In this document: one piece after another, positions 1-7,946 of the stretch
Position numbering within the stretch: position 1 is the stretch's first letter
How the letters are laid out: every line of letters starts with the position of its first letter
NCBI RefSeq assembly: GCF_027604915.1
Contig: NZ_JAJAQC010000005.1
Coordinates: 186,001-250,000 of the forward strand
Direction of reading: 5' to 3'
From: Streptomonospora mangrovi
Lineage (GTDB): Bacteria; Actinomycetota; Actinomycetes; Streptosporangiales; Streptosporangiaceae
Length of the DNA stretch: 64,000 bases
Made by a program: the position numbers and the translations under genes
Notes under the pieces: model-generated
What the model was told of the DNA's origin: nothing
Databases searched by the model: none
Seen by the model: the letters and a program-made list of their open reading frames with translations, nothing else

Positions 1-1288
1 ACAGGCTCATCTGCACCAGCCCGGCGCCGCGGGTCTCCTCGCGGGCGGCCTGGCGGGCGTAGGCGAGGTCCTGGTTGTCGCGGGCGCTGACCCTGCGGCG
101 CACCCGCCACGACAGCTCGCTCTTGTACTGCGCGGCGGAGTTCTGCGACTCCAGCGCGCGGGCTGCGGCGGCGGCCGGCCACGGGCGGAACAGCAGCGTG
201 GTGCGCTTGGTGTAGCGGGTGGGCGCCAGCAGCTCGGCCAGCACGGTGCTGGTGACGTGGGTGCGCGGCGCCTCCTGCCAGATCCAGGCGACGCTGTGCC
301 CGCTGTCGTGGACGTAGCGGTCGTGGAAGGTCTCGGCCTCCACGGGGGTGGCGTCGGTCCAGTCGCCGGTCTCGATGCCGGCGGGGTTGGTCCGCAGCAG
401 CGTGTTGAACTCGTTGAGCGCCGCCGGGTCGTAGGCGGTGCGCACCATGGCGACGAGCTGCTGGGGGGTGGCCCGGCCCAGGACGGTGACGCCGGCGCTG
501 CCCAGGCTGGACTCGATGGTGTTCAGGTAGTTGCTGATCTCGGCCGCCGCCTCCAGGCGGTCCTTGGGGTTGGCCGGGAACTTGCGCGGGTCGAAGGTGA
601 TGGACACCCGGGTCTCGATCTGGGCGCTGATGGCCGGGGCCTGCTCCACCAGGTCGCTGACGATCTTGCGGGCGGCCTCGGGCGAGAACGGGTCGACCTG
701 GGAGGCCACCCCCTCGCGCAGGGCCGCGCCGGGATCGGGCCGCGACTCCACGGTCACCGTGATCCACTGGACCCACGGCATGTGCCCGAAGGACGCCAGC
801 CAGGAGTGCCAGTTGGCGACCCAGCCGTCGACGTCGCCGGGTTCGGCCAGCCACACCGAGTTGGACGACACCAGCACGGTGGCGGTCATGTGTCCCAGGC
901 GGCGGTTCCAGGCGATGCCGAACCGCCCGCCGCGACCGTCCTCGCACGACAGCAGGGTGATCGGGGCGAGGATCCCGGGGAGCTGGAAGGCGCGCGGGTG
1001 CTCCACGAGCACGCCGGCGCGGTAGCGGGTGTGGCCCAGGACCGAGGCCCACCACCAGCGCAGCCGGGTCAGCAGGAAGCTGAGCAGCGACTCCCCCTGC
1101 ACGGGCACGGCCGCCAGCGCGAACACGGCGGCCATGACCGGCAGCAGGTAGAGGAACAGCGCCGGCGCGTACAGGCCGGAGAACATGAGCACGATCAGGC
1201 CGGCCAGCAGGCCCAGCGTCGCGTTGAAGCTCAGCCCGAACAGGCCGATGCTGCGGCGCCGGCGCCAGCCCCCGTAGGTGCGGGCCAT
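1..1288 (-). CDS. SCO6880-family protein of a type IV secretion-like locus (3' end outside window)
   Basis: The reading frame begins with ATG at 1288 and runs open off the left edge (429 codons visible). The N-terminus is basic (MARTYGGWRRRRSIGLFG). Two hydrophobic segments follow at about residues 14-60 (LSFNATLGLLAGLIVLMF, then YLLPVMAAVFALAAV). The rest is a long soluble domain rich in Trp and Arg. This PrgI/VirB3-like membrane front with a large cytoplasmic part is what I recall for the SCO6880 family, part of chromosomal conjugation-like loci in Streptomyces. The start overlaps the upstream stop codon by one base (TGATG), so the two are translationally coupled. Inference: it is an inner-membrane component working with a VirB4-type ATPase that would lie further left. 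The family name is from memory of sequence and context; no search was run. Confidence 0.7.
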   Translation of the reverse strand, partial: MARTYGGWRRRRSIGLFGLSFNATLGLLAGLIVLMFSGLYAPALFLYLLPVMAAVFALAAVPVQGESLLSFLLTRLRWWWASVLGHTRYRAGVLVEHPRAFQLPGILAPITLLSCEDGRGGRFGIAWNRRLGHMTATVLVSSNSVWLAEPGDVDGWVANWHSWLASFGHMPWVQWITVTVESRPDPGAALREGVASQVDPFSPEAARKIVSDLVEQAPAISAQIETRVSITFDPRKFPANPKDRLEAAAEISNYLNTIESSLGSAGVTVLGRATPQQLVAMVRTAYDPAALNEFNTLLRTNPAGIETGDWTDATPVEAETFHDRYVHDSGHSVAWIWQEAPRTHVTSTVLAELLAPTRYTKRTTLLFRPWPAAAAARALESQNSAAQYKSELSWRVRRRVSARDNQDLAYARQAAREETRGAGLVQMSL

Positions 1289-2871
1289 CAGATGAGCCTC
1301 CCTTCAGAACCGTCGGGCAGCGGCGGCGAGGACGACGCCGGGGTGGCGGCACCGGGCTCGGCCGCGGGGGAACCGGTGGCCAGGGCGCCCTCGGCGCCGG
1401 GTCCGGGGTCGCCGCCGGCCGCGCCGGGGGCTTCGGCGGCGCCGCCGGGGGTGTCGACCGCGGCGGTGCCCGCACCGGTGGTGGCGGTGGACTCCGAGGC
1501 GCCCGAGGCGGTCTCGTAGCCGGCGGTGGTGGCGGTGGTGGCCGATCCCGACTGGTCGGTGGCCTCGGTGGCGCCGGTGGAGAGCGCGCCGGAGTCCTCG
1601 CTGATGAACGACCCGCCCTCGCCGCCGAGCGCGCCGCCGCTCATGTTGCCGGCGCCGCTGAAGGAGCCGGCGGAGAACCCGCCGCCCTGGGTGCCCAGGG
1701 CCGAGACGGTCTGGGCGCCGCTCGTGGGGTCGCCGGCGCTGCCGGGCATGGAGCCGTCGCCCAGGCTGTTGTTGAGCGAGTTGGCGTGACCGATGGCGCC
1801 GCTGGCCGCGCTCGCCGGCTGGACGTCGCCGGAGCCCGAACCGGAGCCGGAGTAGGAGGAGGGCTGGGCGTCGGCCGCGCCGGAGCCCTCACCGCCGCCG
1901 CCTCCACCGCCGCCACCGCCCCCGCCGCCGCCTCCGCCGCCGAGGAGGCCCATGGAGCTGGCGCCGCCGGCGGCCAGCGCCATCATCCACACGCCGGAGG
2001 AGCTCATCAGCCGCATGAGGACCGGGAGCGCCCCGGTGGCCAGCAGCAGGATGGCGGCCCCCAGCAGGTAGCGGAACAGGTCCTGGCTCTCGTCGCCGCC
2101 GGAGCCCTCCGACGCCTGCTGGGCGCTGCCCAGGATGATCAGGCCGGCGAGGTAGATCAGTAAGACGAGCGGCTTGTAGAGCATGCAGGCCACCAGCCAC
2201 CCGATGACCTTGGGGAAGATCTTCAGGTTGGGCACCATGGTGCTGGCGGCGGCCAGCGGCAGCACGCAGGCGATGATGTAGATGACGCCCTGGAGCAGGG
2301 TCACCACGATGATCTGGGTGATCATGCCGAGGATGACCGCCAGGCCGATCATGTAGGTGAGGGCCTGCGTGGCGGCCTCGTTTTCGATGCCCAGGCCGTT
2401 GCCGCCCTCCTCCAGCGCCACGCGGAAGACGCTGGGGTAGACCTCCTTGGCGGTGGGGATGAACCCCTCGGAGTCGCGGTCCATGCCGGTGGTCATGACC
2501 ATGATGCCGAGGTTGCGGCTGAGGTCCATCAGCATCGAGACCAGGAAGATTCCGAAGAAGGTCGCGCCGATCACCGTGAGCAGGCCGCGGACCATGTCCA
2601 TCATGGGGTCCAGGCGGCGGTGCCACAGCAGCCGGATGCACGCGAACAGGATCCCCAGCGTGGCCAGGAACAGCACGAACGGGCTGAGCACGTTCTGGAG
2701 GTGCAGCATGCCCTGGTCCAGCTCGGGCGGCACGGGCTGGCCCGTCGAGGTCGTCACGTTGCCCGTGTTGCCGGAGATCAGGAACGGGTCGTAGAGCAGG
2801 CGGTCGAAGAGGGTCGCGATCAGGCCCTCGATGCTCTCGGTGATCCAGTCACCGGACTCTTCCTCGTTCAC
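1288..2871 (-). CDS. TrbL/VirB6-like polytopic membrane protein (SCO6881-like) with poly-Gly tail
   Basis: A 527-aa protein starting with GTG behind an ideal AAGGAGG site 6 nt upstream. Residues about 60-300 hold roughly six hydrophobic segments, for example VLSPFVLFLATLGILFA, LLTVIGATFFGIFLV and GVIYIIACVLPLAAA. This is the arrangement of TrbL/VirB6-type channel proteins. A run of about 17 consecutive glycines follows near residue 312. The last 200 residues are low complexity (Gly, Ser, Ala, Thr, Pro) and probably disordered. The gene sits inside the leftward secretion operon and its stop overlaps the next start. Seen: topology and composition. Inferred: the inner-membrane translocation channel. 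The glycine tract is in a GC-rich simple repeat and may vary in length between strains. Confidence 0.7.
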   Translation of the reverse strand: MNEEESGDWITESIEGLIATLFDRLLYDPFLISGNTGNVTTSTGQPVPPELDQGMLHLQNVLSPFVLFLATLGILFACIRLLWHRRLDPMMDMVRGLLTVIGATFFGIFLVSMLMDLSRNLGIMVMTTGMDRDSEGFIPTAKEVYPSVFRVALEEGGNGLGIENEAATQALTYMIGLAVILGMITQIIVVTLLQGVIYIIACVLPLAAASTMVPNLKIFPKVIGWLVACMLYKPLVLLIYLAGLIILGSAQQASEGSGGDESQDLFRYLLGAAILLLATGALPVLMRLMSSSGVWMMALAAGGASSMGLLGGGGGGGGGGGGGGGGGEGSGAADAQPSSYSGSGSGSGDVQPASAASGAIGHANSLNNSLGDGSMPGSAGDPTSGAQTVSALGTQGGGFSAGSFSGAGNMSGGALGGEGGSFISEDSGALSTGATEATDQSGSATTATTAGYETASGASESTATTGAGTAAVDTPGGAAEAPGAAGGDPGPGAEGALATGSPAAEPGAATPASSSPPLPDGSEGRLI

Positions 2872-2943
2872 CGCCGCCCTCCTTTCTGGATTCCGGCCGA
2901 CCGGGGTGGGGATCGGCGGCCCGCCGGCGCGGCCTCGGCCGCG

Positions 2944-3732
2944 CTAGCGGTACTGCTCGTCGGTGTTGGGGTCGCAGTAGCGGTCCGGGTCCTCCCGCTG
3001 GTCGTTCACCCACTCGCGGTAGTGCTCGCACGCGTACTGGCGGTAGGCCCACTCGGTGGTCCAGGCGACGTCCTCGGGCGCGTCGTCGGGCATGGGGCCG
3101 TCGGGGCAGTTGGGCGCCTCCGAGCGGGGCTCGGGGTCCAGCACCGGGCAGGCGTAGTCGGCCCAGATCCAGTCCTCGGAGCGGAAGTCCTGGCTCAGGC
3201 ACGGGGAGTGCTGGATGGGCGACATCGGCTGGACGTAGCAGTACTCGTAGCAGTTGACCTGCTCGTCGTCGTCGTTGCGGCAGCGGGGGTCGTTGTCGCC
3301 CTGGACCGGGATGGTGGTCGACAGGTCCTCCCAGTCGTCGTCGTCGGGGCAGACGAAGGGGTCATCGGCCTCGTCGTCCTCGGGCCGGGGCAGGCAGCCG
3401 GGGCGGGTCTCCTGCTCGATGTCGCGCTGGCCCTCGCCGGCCTGGTCGATGACCTCGCTGATGTCCTGGTCGGTCTGGTGGATCGAGCCCTGGAGCAGGT
3501 TGGCCGCCAGGGTGCCCGAGCCGATCAGCAGCACCACGCCGAGCACGACGTAGGGCAGGTCGGCCATGCCGCGCGCCGCGATCCAGGGGTCGCCGGTGAA
3601 GTTGGCGTGGATCATGCGCCCGCCGATGATCACCAGGGCGAGGACGCCCACCAGCACGCCCAGGCCGGCGACGTAGCCGAGCAGTTCGTTGCCGCGCCCG
3701 ATGAACTCGGCGCGGCCCAGCATCACCAGCAC
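2944..3732 (-). CDS. Membrane protein with acidic, cysteine-rich exported tail (secretion locus)
   Basis: 262 aa. GTG at 3732 is chosen because AGGAGG lies 8 nt upstream. Two clear hydrophobic segments sit in the first 90 residues (YVAGLGVLVGVLALVIIGG and LPYVVLGVVLLIGSGTLAANLL), the spacing seen in VirB2-like pilin or TrbC-type proteins. The remaining 170 residues are strongly acidic and carry about a dozen cysteines plus many Trp and Tyr. That suggests a disulfide-bonded domain outside the cell. I do not recognise a named family. It lies between the TrbL-like gene (72-nt gap) and the first pilin-like gene (34-nt gap). Inference: a surface-exposed component or adhesin-like tip of the apparatus. 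The many cysteines are unusual for an actinobacterial exported protein. Confidence 0.65.
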   Translation of the reverse strand: MLVMLGRAEFIGRGNELLGYVAGLGVLVGVLALVIIGGRMIHANFTGDPWIAARGMADLPYVVLGVVLLIGSGTLAANLLQGSIHQTDQDISEVIDQAGEGQRDIEQETRPGCLPRPEDDEADDPFVCPDDDDWEDLSTTIPVQGDNDPRCRNDDDEQVNCYEYCYVQPMSPIQHSPCLSQDFRSEDWIWADYACPVLDPEPRSEAPNCPDGPMPDDAPEDVAWTTEWAYRQYACEHYREWVNDQREDPDRYCDPNTDEQYR

Positions 3733-3766
3733 CGTCCCCGCCTCCTGCCGTCCGCGGCCGTGCGCA

Positions 3767-4120
3767 TCAGACCCCCGCGATCGTGGTGGCGACCGGGATG
3801 GCCACGAGCATCAGCGAGACGCCCATGATCGTCCAGACCACGCCGCCCACGCCCTCGGCGGCCACCTCGGAGCGGCCGAGCCGCCCCACCACCATCTTTC
3901 CGGCGGAGTAGAGGATGCCCAGGACGCCCAGGACGACGATCACCCCCTGGGCGTAGTTGAGGAACCGCTGGATGGGGTTCTGCTCGGGCGCCTGGCTGTC
4001 GCCGAACCCGTAGTCGGGCAGGCGGGGAGTGGTGTCCCACTCCACTACGTTGGCGATCGGGATCGAAACCGTGTCCGCGAGCGCGGCGAGCATCTCGACT
4101 CCCGCGTGCATGACCGTCAT
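3767..4120 (-). CDS. Pilin-like small membrane protein 1 (VirB2/TrbC-like)
   Basis: 117 aa. ATG at 4120 is selected over upstream frames because GAGGGGG lies about 5 nt before it. Residues 1-20 are mildly hydrophobic. Two transmembrane segments follow (about 57-73, AQGVIVVLGVLGILYSAGK; about 95-114, WTIMGVSLMLVAIPVATT), joined by a short basic loop GRLGRSEVAAEG. Two helices with a charged cytoplasmic loop is the VirB2/TrbC pilin plan. It is clearly a paralogue of the next gene: both share P-x-Q/E-x-x-x-x-x-Q-G-I/V-I-V-V, the AAGKM/SAGKM motif and the C-terminal VMGISLMLVAIP-like helix. Inference: major or minor pilin subunit, or a membrane scaffold, of the secretion apparatus. Confidence 0.7.
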   Translation of the reverse strand: MTVMHAGVEMLAALADTVSIPIANVVEWDTTPRLPDYGFGDSQAPEQNPIQRFLNYAQGVIVVLGVLGILYSAGKMVVGRLGRSEVAAEGVGGVVWTIMGVSLMLVAIPVATTIAGV

Positions 4121-4215
4121 GTGGCACCCCCTCTGCCGCGGAGATCGATACGGGTCCGCGCCGTCCGGCACTGCCCGCCGCGAAGCGCGGGGGCGGGCCG
4201 GGCCGGCGCGGCGGT

Positions 4216-4542
4216 TCAGGCGACGCTGGCGACCGTGCGGATGACCGGGATGGCCACGAGCATCAGCGAGATGCCCATGACGGTCCACACCAGCCCGCCG
4301 ACACCGTCGGCGGCGAGGTCGGAGCGGCCGAACTTGCCGATCGCCATCTTGCCCGCGGCGAACAGGATGCCGATGATGCCGATGACGACGATGATGCCCT
4401 GGCCCCAGTTGATGACCTGCTCGATGGGGTTGGTGCTGCCGTTGAAGTCGGGCAACTCCGGGTTGTTCGACCAGTTGAAGCTCATGGGCACGAGGGCGAG
4501 GTGGTCGACGAGACCACCGGCGAGGTACAGCAGACCGTCCAC
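4216..4542 (-). CDS. Pilin-like small membrane protein 2, paralogue of the preceding gene
   Basis: About 108 aa with the same two-helix design: a helix at GQGIIVVIGIIGILFAAGK, the basic loop GKFGRSDLAADG, then a C-terminal helix VWTVMGISLMLVAIPVIRT. A longer version from TTG at 4551 overlaps the upstream stop. I prefer GTG at 4542 because the GGAG sequence is only 2 nt from the TTG but 11 nt from the GTG. A 95-nt spacer separates it from the downstream paralogue. Tandem duplication followed by divergence of the N-terminal part (the C-terminal two thirds are about 60% identical by eye) suggests two subunits that co-assemble. Which one is the major subunit cannot be told from sequence. Confidence 0.68.
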   Translation of the reverse strand: MDGLLYLAGGLVDHLALVPMSFNWSNNPELPDFNGSTNPIEQVINWGQGIIVVIGIIGILFAAGKMAIGKFGRSDLAADGVGGLVWTVMGISLMLVAIPVIRTVASVA

Positions 4543-4547
4543 AGTTC

Positions 4548-5087
4548 TCAACTCTCCTCAACCTGGCGCGCCAGAGCGCCCCGCGCGGCGCTGAAGCACG
4601 CGTTCCTGATCTCGTCCAATGCCTGCTGCGCCTTCTTCGGCAGCTTCACCTGGCCCACCTCGGCGACGTCCACGAAGCGCAGCCCCGCGACGAAGGGGAA
4701 GCGGATGAGCCGGCCCACCCGCGCCTCCACCAGGCGCAGCCGGGTCGTGGCCTCGGGCGGCTCGGGTCCCGAGCCGTCGGCCACGACCACCATGGCCGCC
4801 GGGACGAGCCCGCCGGCCTCGATGTTGTTCACGACCTCGGCGGCGCGCGCCGTGGCGGCCGCGTTGTCGCGGGTGACCAGGACGAGCGGACGGCCGAAGG
4901 TGGCGATCTCCCGGCGGTCTGCGGAGTAGGCCCCGAACTCCCACGGCGTGTTCAGCAGGACGCGCAGCGTGGTGGTGCCGGCGCCGCCGTGGCAGCCCAG
5001 CAGCACCATCTCGCGCGCCCATTCGGGCAGGGTGGCGGCCAACTGGAGGGTCTGGGCCGCGTCCTGCTCACCGCGTCGGCGCGCCAT
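4548..5087 (-). CDS. MinD/ParA-like P-loop protein with atypical Walker A, first gene of the leftward operon
   Basis: 179 aa, ATG at 5087. Residues 25-45 read WAREMVLLGCHGGAGTTTL. This matches the position and shape of a ParA/MinD Walker A motif (KGGxGKT/S), but the lysine that binds phosphate is replaced by threonine and the leading signature Lys is also absent. A strand resembling the switch region follows (GRPLVLVTRDNAAATARAAEVVNN), and the C-terminal part is helical. Similar short proteins occur in actinobacterial conjugation-like loci (I recall a DUF6668-type family). Inference: a regulatory or scaffolding P-loop protein that may not hydrolyse nucleotide. It lies 5 nt upstream of the second pilin-like gene, so the two are co-translated. 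Confidence 0.6.
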   Translation of the reverse strand: MARRRGEQDAAQTLQLAATLPEWAREMVLLGCHGGAGTTTLRVLLNTPWEFGAYSADRREIATFGRPLVLVTRDNAAATARAAEVVNNIEAGGLVPAAMVVVADGSGPEPPEATTRLRLVEARVGRLIRFPFVAGLRFVDVAEVGQVKLPKKAQQALDEIRNACFSAARGALARQVEES

Positions 5088-5701
5088 GGCGACCCCCGTT
5101 GTCCGACGTCCCGTCCGACGTCCCGCCCGGCGTGCGCACCGCGCCGCGAGCGGCCGCGCTCATCGCGCACCGCGCCGCGAGCGGAATTCGCCGCCCCGCG
5201 CCCCTGCTCCCGCGAACGGAATCAGGATCGCCACTGAATCCGCGCATTCCAGAGCCCTTAAGTTCGTGATTCCAGATAACGAAGACAACGGTCGCCGGAC
5301 GCGCCTGCGGGCGCGATGGTCAAGGGCGACACAACGGGGCATATCTATCGCACCCGGGGCATGCATTGCAAGTGTCGCAGATCACAGCGCTCACCCAGCG
5401 CGTTCCCCGTCTGCCGGGGGAATCGCGAAAGGTGAGAATCGCATGGAACAATTCACATTTCCGCGCGGAATTTCCGCGGCGCCCGGGAACGGGAAGCCGC
5501 GCCCCGCACCGCCGCGCCGGCAATCGGCCCGATTCGGCCAATGCGGGCGCCGCACCGCTCAATACCCGCCCGCAGCACCGGGAAAACCCCGAAAAACCAC
5601 GAAGCGTAGCCGGAATCCCGGGTGAAAGGGATTGCGCGCGACCACGGTTCTTCGGTATCAAGGGACGTCCTTTCCGCACGAATCGACGGTGAGGTGTGCC
5701 C
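5088..5701. promoter_or_regulatory. Divergent intergenic region of the secretion locus, likely bidirectional promoter
   Basis: 614 nt between the leftward and rightward secretion operons, visibly less GC-rich than its neighbours. Open frames here have no consistent third-position GC bias and no convincing protein composition, so I call no gene. A perfect 12-bp palindrome (TTCCGCGCGGAA, 5459-5470) is followed within 4 nt by CCGCGG, giving a cluster of dyads that could bind a repressor. A possible rightward promoter is TTGCGC (5632-5637) and TATCAA (5656-5661) with an 18-nt spacer. All of this is pattern-based; no transcript start is known. Confidence 0.4.
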
Positions 5702-5734
5702 ATGTCCAGAACGGCCGGTCAGGGACCCTCATGA
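5702..5734 (+). CDS. Ten-codon upstream ORF coupled to the VirB8-like gene
   Basis: ATG at 5702 has a good ribosome site (GGTGAGGTG, about 5 nt upstream) and encodes MSRTAGQGPS before a TGA. That stop overlaps the ATG of the next gene in an ATGA arrangement. The large gene has only a modest AGGGA of its own, located inside this mini-ORF, so ribosomes finishing the short peptide could reinitiate. It may be a chance ORF or a coupling leader. No amino-acid bias suggests attenuation. Confidence 0.35.
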   Translation: MSRTAGQGPS

Positions 5735-6354
5735 GTGAGTTCACCGGCGGCTCGTCGCGCGAGCGGGTCCTCGTGACCGCGATCATCGTGACGCTGGTCG
5801 CGGCGGCGGTGTTCCTCTACCTCCAGTTCACCGGCGGCGGAGAGCCCGACGAAGGCGCCGGCGGCACCGGCGCGGCCGGCGAGTCCGGCACCTCCGGCGG
5901 CGCCGCCGACCAGGACCGCCCCGTCGGCGACGTCATGGCGCTGCTGCCCCACTCCGAGGACGAGCTGTCCGCCGGCGCCGCCGTGGCCCGCGACTTCGTG
6001 GCCGCCTACGCCACCTTCGACCCCGACGAGGACCCCCAGGAGCGCATGGACCGCCTGGAGCCGCTGACCGGCGACGACTTCGTGGGACAGTTGGAGACGC
6101 TGCTGCTGAACCCGCCGACCGCCGGGTCGCGCCAGGGCGCGCCCGCCACCACCGCCTCCGCCGAGGTCGTCGAGATCCGCAACGTCGGCACCGACTCCGT
6201 CATCTTCGTCGTGGACGCCAACCTGTCGGCCGAGACCGGCGGCGCCGGCGAGACCCAGTCGGCCAGCTACGCGGTCACGGTCGTGCCCGAGGCCGGGGAG
6301 TGGCGGGTCTACGGCTTCCAGGACGCCTCGCTCGGCGACCCGGGGATGCCGTGA
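5731..6354 (+). CDS. Bitopic membrane protein, VirB8/NTF2-like, first large gene of the rightward secretion operon
   Basis: 207 aa from ATG at 5731. A short cytoplasmic N-terminus (about 12 residues) precedes one transmembrane helix (VLVTAIIVTLVAAAVFLYLQF). A Gly/Glu-rich linker follows, then an exported domain of about 140 residues with pattern AAVARDFVAAYATFD and a beta-rich C-terminal half ending in VVPEAGEWRVYGFQD. A single N-terminal helix plus a compact NTF2-like fold is the plan of VirB8/TrbF subunits. It resembles the protein at 8545: both carry an AEVV-x-I-x-x-x-G core and the same domain order. Its stop overlaps the next GTG start (GTGA). Inference: periplasm-facing scaffold of the secretion channel. 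Assignment is by architecture, not by search. Confidence 0.68.
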   Translation: MSEFTGGSSRERVLVTAIIVTLVAAAVFLYLQFTGGGEPDEGAGGTGAAGESGTSGGAADQDRPVGDVMALLPHSEDELSAGAAVARDFVAAYATFDPDEDPQERMDRLEPLTGDDFVGQLETLLLNPPTAGSRQGAPATTASAEVVEIRNVGTDSVIFVVDANLSAETGGAGETQSASYAVTVVPEAGEWRVYGFQDASLGDPGMP

Positions 6355-7817
6355 GCGCCCGGGGGCGCGCCGGCGCCTGGGGCGAGCGCCTGGCGGCATG
6401 GGTGCGCGGGCTGGGCGGCCGGCTGCGCGCCGCCGGCGACCGCGGCGAGGTGGTGCCCCGGGTGGCCGGCGGGCTGTCGGCGCTGCTGGTGGCCGGGACG
6501 GTCACCTACGTGGCCACCGCGTGCGGGGCCGACCCCACGGCCTCCACCGCGAGCACGGCCGGGACCGGCCAGGCGGTCAACGCCTCCGTCTCGGGCGGCA
6601 CCATCACGTTCGACGCCCACGAGGAGGGCGGCATGGACACCACCAGCGTGCCGCGCAACATCCCCGCGGACATCCTGGAGATCCAGGAGAAGGCCGCGGA
6701 AAAGTACGACTTCCCGTGGGCGATCATCGCCGCGATCTCCCAGAAGGAGACCCACAGCGGCCAGTACGTCGACAGCGGAGACCCCAACTGGGACACCGGT
6801 GTGCTGCCGGGCACCCGCAACCCCTACGGCGCGGCCGGCATCATGCAGTTCGGCGTGCTCGATCCCGTGACGGGGCAGGAGGGCGGCCGGCTCGGCAACG
6901 CGGGCAACGCCTGGGGCGGCATGCCCAAGGAGCACGTCTCCGAGCGCGCGAACGACTGGGAGCCCGGCGAGATGCCGCCCAACCCGGGCGGGTTCGGCAT
7001 CGACGGCAACAACGACGACTGGGTCGACGTCTGGGACCCCTGGGACAACATCATGTCGGGGGCGTTCCGGCTGGCCTGGGTCGCCAAGAACGTCGAGGAG
7101 AACCCCGGCGGCTCCTACGCCCGGAAATGCCGCAACAAGGAGCGGCCCATCACCGACCCCCTCGAGTGCACGATCTTCATCCACAACAACGCCGACTGGT
7201 ACGTGTTCCAGATCCTCGACCTGGCCGAGATCCTGGACCGGGAGTACGAGGTGGGGCCCGCGCTCAACCTCACACCGGCCTCCTACACGCCCGCCGGCGA
7301 CTCCGCCGACTGCGAGCCGGGCCAGGGCGGTGTGTTCGGCGCCTCCTACGGGATCCCCGCCGGGGTCACCGACGAGCACCGCGCCTTCCTGGAGTTCATC
7401 CACGCCCAGGTCGGCAAACCGTACGTGTGGGGCGCCACCGGGCCCAGCAGCTTCGACTGCTCGGGGCTGGTGATGACGGGCTTATCGAAGATCGGCGTGA
7501 CATCACCACGGGTCTCCCAGGACCAGTGGCGAAATATCGACGGCTACAGCGGCAACGGCGTCACGGCGCACCGGGTGCAGACCGGCACGCTCGACGTCTC
7601 CAAGCTCCAGGCCGGTGACATCGTGTTCTTCGGCGGCTCCGCCCCCACGCACGTGGGCGTCTACATCGGCAACGGCGAGATGATCGACGCCGGCAACCCG
7701 CGCGTGGGCGTGCGGCGCGGCCCGCTCGACACCGGCTACTGGCGGGGGGAGTACACCGGCGCGGTGCGGCTCTCCTTCGGCGGAGGCGGCGACGACGGCG
7801 GCGCGATCCAGGCGTGA
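6351..7817 (+). CDS. Bifunctional wall hydrolase: lytic transglycosylase-like plus NlpC/P60 endopeptidase
   Basis: 488 aa from GTG at 6351, overlapping the previous stop by 4 nt. A basic N-terminus and one hydrophobic helix (GGLSALLVAGTVTYVATACG) anchor or export it. Residues about 100-310 look like an SLT lysozyme-type domain: FPWAIIAAISQKETHSG supplies a plausible catalytic Glu, and NPYGAAGIMQFG is typical of that fold. Residues about 345-480 are NlpC/P60: catalytic Cys in SSFDCSGLVMTGL and His in PTHVGVYIGNGEMIDAG. Family knowledge: such enzymes (TcpG/VirB1-like) cut glycan strands and stem peptides to let a conjugation channel cross the wall. It sits between the two VirB8-like genes. Confidence 0.85.
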   Translation: MSARGRAGAWGERLAAWVRGLGGRLRAAGDRGEVVPRVAGGLSALLVAGTVTYVATACGADPTASTASTAGTGQAVNASVSGGTITFDAHEEGGMDTTSVPRNIPADILEIQEKAAEKYDFPWAIIAAISQKETHSGQYVDSGDPNWDTGVLPGTRNPYGAAGIMQFGVLDPVTGQEGGRLGNAGNAWGGMPKEHVSERANDWEPGEMPPNPGGFGIDGNNDDWVDVWDPWDNIMSGAFRLAWVAKNVEENPGGSYARKCRNKERPITDPLECTIFIHNNADWYVFQILDLAEILDREYEVGPALNLTPASYTPAGDSADCEPGQGGVFGASYGIPAGVTDEHRAFLEFIHAQVGKPYVWGATGPSSFDCSGLVMTGLSKIGVTSPRVSQDQWRNIDGYSGNGVTAHRVQTGTLDVSKLQAGDIVFFGGSAPTHVGVYIGNGEMIDAGNPRVGVRRGPLDTGYWRGEYTGAVRLSFGGGGDDGGAIQA

Positions 7818-7946
7818 CGGGCGCCGCGGCGCCTCCCCGGCCCCGGTCCCCCCGAAACCCACCCGACCACGGCACCGACACCGACCACCCGACGACGACC
7901 GACCGCCGCGGCCCCGCCCCCGCCGAGGCCACACCGGAAAGGACGA

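Noticed and set aside
5366-5692. 108-codon frame in the divergent secretion promoter region
   Set aside because: Arg/Pro-rich, no ribosome site, low third-position GC bias, overlaps palindromes.
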